From contig WHVA01000044.1 of NCBI GenBank assembly GCA_015179125.1, forward strand, positions 62,001 through 126,000: a stretch of 64,000 nucleotides of DNA. The letters run 5' to 3'. Positions 58,446 to 64,000 of the stretch are shown piece by piece. How positions within the stretch are numbered: the stretch's first letter is position 1; each line of letters begins with the position of its first letter. The notes beneath the pieces were generated by a model that was not told the DNA's origin, did not search any database, and worked only from the letters and a program-made list of their open reading frames with translations. The DNA comes from Gautieria morchelliformis. Lineage: Eukaryota; Basidiomycota; Agaricomycetes; Gomphales; Gomphaceae. The translations under genes and the position numbers were made by a program.

Positions 58446-58898
58446 AGGCCACTCGGGTCTGAGACTCAAGGCTTGGACCCACCTGGTCAACTACGATTTC
58501 TATCAAGGCCATTCGGGTCCAATACTCAAGGCTTTGACCCGCCTGGTCAACTACAATTTCTATTAAGGCCACTCAGGTCTGATGCTCAAGGCTCAGACCC
58601 GCCTGGTCAACTATGATTTCTATCAAGGCCACTCGGGTCCAATACTCAAGGCTTGGACCTGCCTGGTCAACTACAATTTCTATCAAGGCCACTCGGGTCC
58701 AATACTCAAGGCTTGGACCCGCCTGGTCAACTACCATTTCTATCAAGGCCACTCGGGGTTTGATACTCAAGGCTCGGACCCACCTGGTCAACTACAATTT
58801 CTATCAAGGCCACTCAGGTCCGATACTCAAGGCTTGGACCTGCCTGGCCAACTACAATTTCTATCAAGGCCACTCAGGTCCAATACTCAAGGCTTGGT
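58446..58898. repeat. 60-bp minisatellite inside the hAT
   Basis: About seven and a half head-to-tail copies of a 60-bp unit, AGGCCACTCGGGTCCAATAC TCAAGGCTTGGACCC GCCTGGTCAACTACAATTTCTATCA (spaces inserted). Copies differ at a few positions; one is 61 bp. Because 60 is a multiple of three, all frames stay open, which explains the long repetitive peptides seen here. Confidence 0.92.
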
Positions 58899-59639
58899 TT
58901 GCAATCATTTCCAGGCGAGCAATCACTTTTGCACTGACTTTGGACTGTTTGCCTCAGAGCCCTTTGAAGAAGACACTGGTGTAGATCTGCAGTAGTACAT
59001 GACCAGGGATTTTTTTTACTGCACACTGAATTTCACTTAGCCTTATTTTTTGTGATGGCATATAATGCAACAGGACCTGTTATTTTATTTTATTTTGTTT
59101 TCACTGTACAGTTTTAATTTCACTTAGCGTACAGTTTTAACTTCACTTATCGATGTTTTTTGTCATGGCCTATAAGGGAGTAGCACATGATCAAATTTTG
59201 ATTCACCATACACCTTTATTTCACCCCAAGACTGTGTTTATTATGATGTCTGGAGTCTAAGGGTTCATGCCAACCCATCCGCTGATAAATTGTGACCGAC
59301 ACAGTGGTGCGGTGGCTAAAAATGAAGCTGGTCAGTCCGGCTTTCCATACAATGTGGGCTGGGCCCGGGCTAGGCTTGGCCAAATCAGGCTTGGCTGGGC
59401 TCGGCTTCGGGCTTGAGCCCGAGCCCCATGCATCACTAGAGGCATGTTTGCCAAAGATGATGCGAAGGCTAGAAAGCACGTCCTGGTCAACGTCGTTCAT
59501 GGACAAGAGGGGTGCTCGCAATGATGAGAACAGTGTAATAAATACGATGTCATCATATCGGAATCACTAGAGGACGCCATCATGGATGACCTCTATGAGT
59601 CCTAGGCGGTACCCTATAGTTGTCCATAGAGGGGGAGGG

Positions 59640-59851
59640 TGTAAATAACCTATGTATCTACATGTACACTAGTTATTACATAACCCCAGTGGGCCCCTTA
59701 GGGACCCACTGTATAGTTTATGCGTGGGAACCGGTCAGCGGTTCCCATTGCATCTTACCCTTATACTGTCACTACGTAGTTCAGAATACCAGTCCTTGGT
59801 CAAGTTCCGTTGTGCCCTTGTGATACAAGGCATAATATCAACATATTTACA
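59640..59851 (+). repeat. Short LTR (212 bp)
   Basis: Edges are inverted: TGTAAATA at 59640 and TATTTACA ending at 59851. A purine-rich GGGGGAGGG directly precedes it, as a polypurine tract would before a 3' LTR. The host-side frame before it (ending LEDAIMDDLYES and stop) is the same frame that the hAT at 56139 interrupted, so hAT and LTR may sit in one older retroelement. No 5' partner LTR found. Confidence 0.55.
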
Positions 59852-60880
59852 ATTATAGGGTAGCGTACAGGGCAGCTCACAGGATAGCGTACCGCATAGG
59901 GGGTAGTGTAAAGGGTAGTGCACAGGGTGGAACACAGGGTAGTGTATGGGGTAGTGCACATGGTAGTGTACAGGGTAGTGCATAGGGTAGCGTACAGGGT
60001 GGTGTACAGGGTATCATACAGGGTAGCGTACGGGGTAGCATACAGGGTAGCGTACAGGGTAGCATACCGGGTAGTGTCCTGGGTAGTGTACAGGGTAGCA
60101 TATGGGGTAGCATATGGGGTAGCATACAAGGTAGCCCACAGGGTAGTGTCTGGTGGCACACATGATAGCATACAGGGTGGCATACAGGGGACTGCATGAG
60201 GTAGCCCACAGGGTACACTATAGGGTAGCATACAGGGTAGCTCACGGGGTAGCGTACCACGTAGCTGACAGGGTAGTGTATGGGGTAGCGCACATGGTAG
60301 CCTACAGGGTAGTGTATGGGGTAGCATGGTAGTGCATGGGGTAGCCCATAGGGTACATTATAGGGTAGCGTACAGGGTAGCTCACAGGATGGTGTACCAC
60401 ATAGGGGGTAGTGTAAAGGGTAGTGCACAGGGTGGCACACCGGGTAGTGTATGGGGTAGTGCACATGGTAGCGTACAGGGTAGCACACAGGGTAGCATAC
60501 TGGCCAGCATACAGGGTTGTGCACAGGATAGTGCACAGGGTACTGCACCAGGTGGTGGACATGGTAGTGTATGGGGTAGCACACAGGGTATGTTATAGGG
60601 TAGCATACAGAGTAGCTCACAGGGTAGCGTACCGCATTGCACACAGGGTAGTGTATGGTGTAGCAAACAAGGTAGTGTACAGGGTGTACGGTATTGTATG
60701 GGGTGGTACACAGGGTAGTGTACAGGGTAGTGTACCGGGTAGCATATGGGGTAGCCCACAGGGTACCTTACAGGGTTGCGTACAGGGTTGCTTACAGGAT
60801 AGCATACAGGGTAGAGCACAGGGTAGTGTACTTCTTAACATACAGGGTAGCATCCATGGTATTGTACTGGGTGGTGCAAA
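59852..60880. repeat. 12-bp minisatellite, about 1 kb
   Basis: Roughly 85 copies of a 12-bp unit near GGGTAGCATACA. There is a higher-order structure: the block beginning GTACAGGGYAGCTCACAGGA and running to GTGTATGGGGTAGTGCACAT recurs at about 59868 and about 60370, with partial versions near 60230 and 60610. Every minus-strand frame reads as a YPVHYPVC-type four-residue repeat; none is a credible gene. Confidence 0.93.
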
Positions 60881-60889
60881 GCACTGAGG

Positions 60890-63660
60890 AGGTGCAGGCA
60901 CCAAATGCCACAGAGGAGTATAGACTGCACAGGAGCATCGGACATTGCGGAATGACGACAGAACATCATTCCAATGACGACAGAACATCATTCCAAGCAC
61001 GTATGCTCGATCAGCTGCCCCATAGAAGAGCATCGGAAGATGGCGGGGGGTGGCATCCGATTGCCTTCTTCTTCTCTAAAAGCCTTAGTCCAGTCGAGTG
61101 GACTATGAGATCCACGACAAGGAAATGCTGGCAATCATCCGAGCGCTGGAGGAGTGGCGACACTTCCTTGAGGGGCCTCTATGCCCGTTTGAGATCTGGA
61201 CAGACCACAAGAACCTTGAGTACTTCCGCATGTCTGAGAAGTTGAACCGATGACAAGCATGGTGGTCCCTACACCCGTCCCTGTTTGACTTCATGCTCCA
61301 CCACCGCCCCGGCCACACCATGGACAAGCCCGATGCCCTATCCCGCTGTGCAGATCATGGAAGCAGAAGCGGCGACAATGCTGATATGACATTACTCCGC
61401 CCAAGTCTCTTTGCAATCCGCGCCATTGAAGGAGTAACTGCAGTTGGGGCAGAAGCGGAAAAGCTCCGGGACATCTGGAGGCAGTACCAGAATGGAGAGA
61501 AGGAGGAATCGGTGGTGAAGGCGGTGGAGGAACTGCGGAAAGGGCACTCACGGTCTGTATGGGCAGCGGAGGGGTCAGAACCTGATGGGCTGCTCCACTT
61601 CAGAGGCAATGTCTATGTTCCAGGTGGTGCGGACCTCCACCAACATGTCCCAACACCATGACACCCGGGTCGCTGGGCATGCTGGCAGGTGGAAGATGCT
61701 AGAGTTAGTGGCTCGGAACTACTGGTGGCCTCAGATGGCCCGCTACATTGGACAGTACATGAAGATGTGCAACCTTTGTCTCCGGACCAAAGCACAGCGA
61801 CATCCGCCTGTCGGAGAGCTCGTTCCACTCCCGATTCCAGAATCCCGCTGGGACACCATCAGTGTCAACTTCATCGTTGAACTTCTTGTTAGTATCAAAA
61901 GTGTTATTGAAGATAATGTGATTTAATCTCTCAATTGTGAGATAAATCGAGTTGAACTTAGAGTTAGCAAGAATATCTGCGCACACAATATATGTGTGTG
62001 TCTTATGATTTATGCCGACTGGAAGTTTAACTACTATAGTGTGGAGCGAAATGAGATGTGATTTTCACTACTCGTTTATGGTACATGAAGCTAGGTATTG
62101 ATCAGTTATTGGTAGTGCTTGGCGGTCAAGAAGTTTGTGGAGTAGTACTAAGAGAAAGGTGGAATGGGGGGAGCGGCGCATAGTCGTCGATAGGGGTGTC
62201 GACGCGCATTGTACAAGTTGGGCTGGGCATGGAGTGTAAAATAGGATAAGGGAACGATCTTTTGGAGATGGATAGGGGAAGTGGTCTGGCTATGGGCAGG
62301 GTCGGCTTGACATGTCGCGTCCCTTGATTGGGTCACATGATTATGGGGTGCGCGCCATCTGGGTCAGGCTCGGCACTCTTGGAAAGGGTTTCTGGGGTGT
62401 TCTAGACTACGGTAACATGTGTTGTGTGTTCCTGTGATGTCAGAACAGTCGGGGGCTAGAATTGGGTTGGGTCGAGTGGGCATGTGATAGTCCGGCGATC
62501 TCAGGCATGAGTCCTCGTAGTGTATATGCGTTAGGAGGATTTATCGACCTGTCGTTTCTGATGTGGATTTGTGTTGTTATGATTAATGTATTGATGTCGT
62601 ATTTCCTCGATACTTTCAACAGAACTCCCAGAGTCTCATGGCTACAACGCAATTATGAATGTCATGGACTCGGTAAGCAAGGTGTCCCACTTCATTCCGA
62701 TGCACACGACGATCACAGCCCTTGGAGCCGCCCGCCTGTTCCTTGCGCATGTCTGGAAGTTGCATGGGCTCCTGAAGCAAGTCGTTTCTGACTGAGGTCC
62801 ACAGTTTGTCACGGAACTGACTCAGGAGCTCTACCGCCTGCTCGGCATGATGCTGGCTGCCACCACAGCATACCATCCACAGGGTGACGGACAGACAGAA
62901 CAGGTCAATCAGGAGCTGGAGCAATATCTCCGCCTCTTTGTCAATGAGAGGCAGGATGACTGGGACGAGTTACTTCCACTGGCGGAATTCTAATACAAAA
63001 ACCATGTACATTCGGCCACACAACAGACTCCCTTCATGCTCGACTCTGGATGACACCCGCGGATGGGCTTTGAACCACGCCAGGCAGAGTCCCGACTCGA
63101 GACAGTCAATGAGTTCCGAGAGCGCATGGACTCCACCCTTTTGGAAGCCAAGTCTGCCCTTGCGAAGGCCAAGAATGACATGGCAAGGTACTACAACCAA
63201 CGGCAGGTTCCTGCCCCAGAGTACCAAGTTGGAGACAAGGTGTATCTAGATGCAAGTGACATCCGCACCACACGCCCTTCGCAGGAGCTTGCCCACCGCT
63301 ACCTTGGGCCCTTCACAGTGATGCAGAGGGTTGGATGGAACACGTACCACCTCCGACTTCCAGGCTCCATGTCCCGCCTACAACCCATCTTCAATGTAGT
63401 GAAGTTGCTCCCTGCACTTGAGGACCCAATTCCAGGGCGGAAGGCTCGTCCGCCACCTCCACCAGAAATTGTAGATGGGGAAGAGCACTATGTGGTGGAA
63501 TGGATCCTGGACAGCCGGTTTGTGTGAGGACAACTCCAATTCCTCATGAAATGGGAAGGGTATGGGTATGAGGAGGATTCGTGGGTCCCGGAGCAAGATG
63601 TGTCTGCTCCGGACAAACTCCACGAGTTCTATAGGACACACCCTGGTGCCCCTCGCTGAA
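60890..63660 (+). mobile_element. Decayed Ty3/gypsy chromovirus pol (RNase H, integrase, chromodomain)
   Basis: Fragments in order: [11 protein letters not shown]; RNase H core [20 protein letters not shown] and [12 protein letters not shown] with KPDALSR (61.05-61.36 kb); integrase zinc domain HHDTRVAGHAG...CNLC and RNYWWPQMARYI; integrase core with FIVELL; then, after an insertion, VMDSVSKVSHFIPMHTTITA, TAYHPQGDGQTEQVNQELEQ and GFEPRQAESRLETVNEFRER. Next are VGDKVYLDASDI and LAHRYLGPFTV, and a chromodomain (YVVEWILDSRFV, QFLMKWEGYGYEEDSWVPEQ) ending YRTHPGAPR. Gag, protease and RT are absent. Several frameshifts and stops (61.10, 61.25, 62.79, 62.99, 63.05, 63.53 kb) show it is dead. The 12-bp minisatellite occupies the position where RT should lie. 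Confidence 0.92.
61879..62626. mobile_element. Solo-LTR-like insertion (61884-62621) with 5-bp TSD
   Basis: Splits the integrase reading FIVEL / PESHGYNAIMN. The 5-bp sequence GAACT flanks both sides (61879-61883 and 62622-62626), and removing one copy plus the insert restores the frame. Termini are inverted: TCTTGTTAGTATC on the left versus TGTTGAAAGTATC when the right end is complemented (10 of 13 identical). This suggests an LTR whose first TG has mutated to TC. It is 738 bp with no coding region. Confidence 0.82.
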
Positions 63661-63729
63661 TCCGCTTGCTGGCCTTTCAATCCCTCATTTCCCGTGCTTC
63701 GAGGACGCAGCACGTTAGAGGGGGGGTGA

Positions 63730-64000
63730 TGTCAGGGGACACCCTGTTTTCAATTTACAGTTAGGAGGGTGTTTGGAATTACTATAATATCAGATGTTTA
63801 CTAATAAAAGTGATGTTCCCATAAAACTCCATCTTTAAATAATGATATCTTTTCTGAAACTATTCCATCATTAAAAAGAAATTCTGGGAAATAGTTCTCC
63901 ATGTTACATGCTAAACAATTAAAGGTCATTTAATAGAATCCATTGTATATGATTTCCTTCTGTTTATAGATATCTGTTAATACTTTTGTTGGTACTCCAT
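63730..64000 (+). repeat. 3' LTR of the chromovirus (start, runs off the window)
   Basis: Directly after the pol stop lies AGAGGGGGGGTGA, a polypurine tract, then TGTCAGGGGACACCCTG at 63730. TG edge and position fit a 3' LTR start. The sequence is A/T-rich and continues past 64000, so length and 3' edge are unknown. Confidence 0.65.

Larger units (their letters stand above)
56131..59446 (-). mobile_element. hAT element (56139-59438) with 8-bp TSD
   Basis: Perfect 8-bp duplication GAGGCATG at 56131-56138 and 59439-59446 flanks a 3300-bp element. Its termini are TAGTGATGCAGGGGCCGGG (left) and, inverted, TAGTGATGCATGGGGCTCGG (right). GGCTTGGGC/GGGCTC subterminal repeats follow each end. Inside are the C-terminal part of a transposase on the minus strand, a 60-bp minisatellite, and an inverted internal copy of the right end (57446-57540 versus 59255-59349). 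The N-terminal BED-finger and DDE parts are not evident, so the copy is probably inactive. Joining the flanks restores a reading frame across the insertion site. Confidence 0.93.

Noticed and set aside
58299..58995. Repeat protein with 20-residue units in the hAT
   Set aside because: 60-bp minisatellite read-through in several frames at once; the transposase remnant lies on the other strand.
59735..60887. Long YPVHYPVC-type repeat proteins on either strand
   Set aside because: Translation of a 12-bp minisatellite in frames that cannot contain stops; no start, no flanking domain.

Overview
This window is nuclear DNA of a filamentous basidiomycete, almost certainly an Agaricomycete. The genes carry many 45-60 bp GT-AG introns, with one possible GC-AG intron. 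Recognisable families include a NACHT-ankyrin STAND receptor, an F-box/LRR-like protein, a Zn2Cys6 regulator with a fungal transcription-factor domain, a cysteine-rich small secreted protein, Rcl1, 2-isopropylmalate synthase and tartrate dehydrogenase. The repeats are typical of such genomes: Helitrons, Ty3 chromoviruses, Ty1/copia and hAT elements. I had only the sequence; exon joints are my own reading and no database was searched.

Layout. 1-12.7 kb is a transposon nest. Minisatellites fill 1-2.0 kb. A Helitron with both ends visible (2219-8392, minus strand) is joined head-to-tail to the 5' end of a second Helitron at 2218/2219. Its right edge interrupts an LTR-retrotransposon gag-like frame (8.39-9.69 kb) that follows an LTR (9686-10436). 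A Helitron-like 3' end (11323) and a second, oppositely oriented LTR copy (about 11.47-12.27 kb) follow. 12.7-22.5 kb holds one F-box-like gene (13.38-14.56 kb) and then mostly non-coding, duplicated, palindrome-rich and GC-rich sequence with isolated hAT-like ends.

22.56-54.4 kb is the gene-bearing core: NACHT-ankyrin receptor (+), ALDH3-like aldehyde dehydrogenase (-), RCL1 (-), a zinc-finger-like gene (+), a decayed copia element, LEU4-type isopropylmalate synthase (-), a conserved protein that may belong to a 3-methyladenine-glycosylase-like family (-), a Zn2Cys6 regulator (-), tartrate/D-malate-type decarboxylating dehydrogenase (-), an 87-residue secreted cysteine-rich protein (-), a palindrome cluster, and a histidine-phosphatase (phosphoglycerate-mutase-like) gene (-).

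54.4-64 kb is again transposon-dominated: two hAT elements with perfect 8-bp target duplications (54651-55826 and 56139-59438), a 212-bp LTR, about 1 kb of a 12-bp minisatellite, and a decayed chromodomain Ty3 pol split by a 738-bp solo-LTR-like insertion with a 5-bp target duplication. The metabolic genes do not form an obvious cluster. The closest functional pairing is the Zn2Cys6 regulator immediately downstream of, and co-oriented with, the tartrate-dehydrogenase-like gene.
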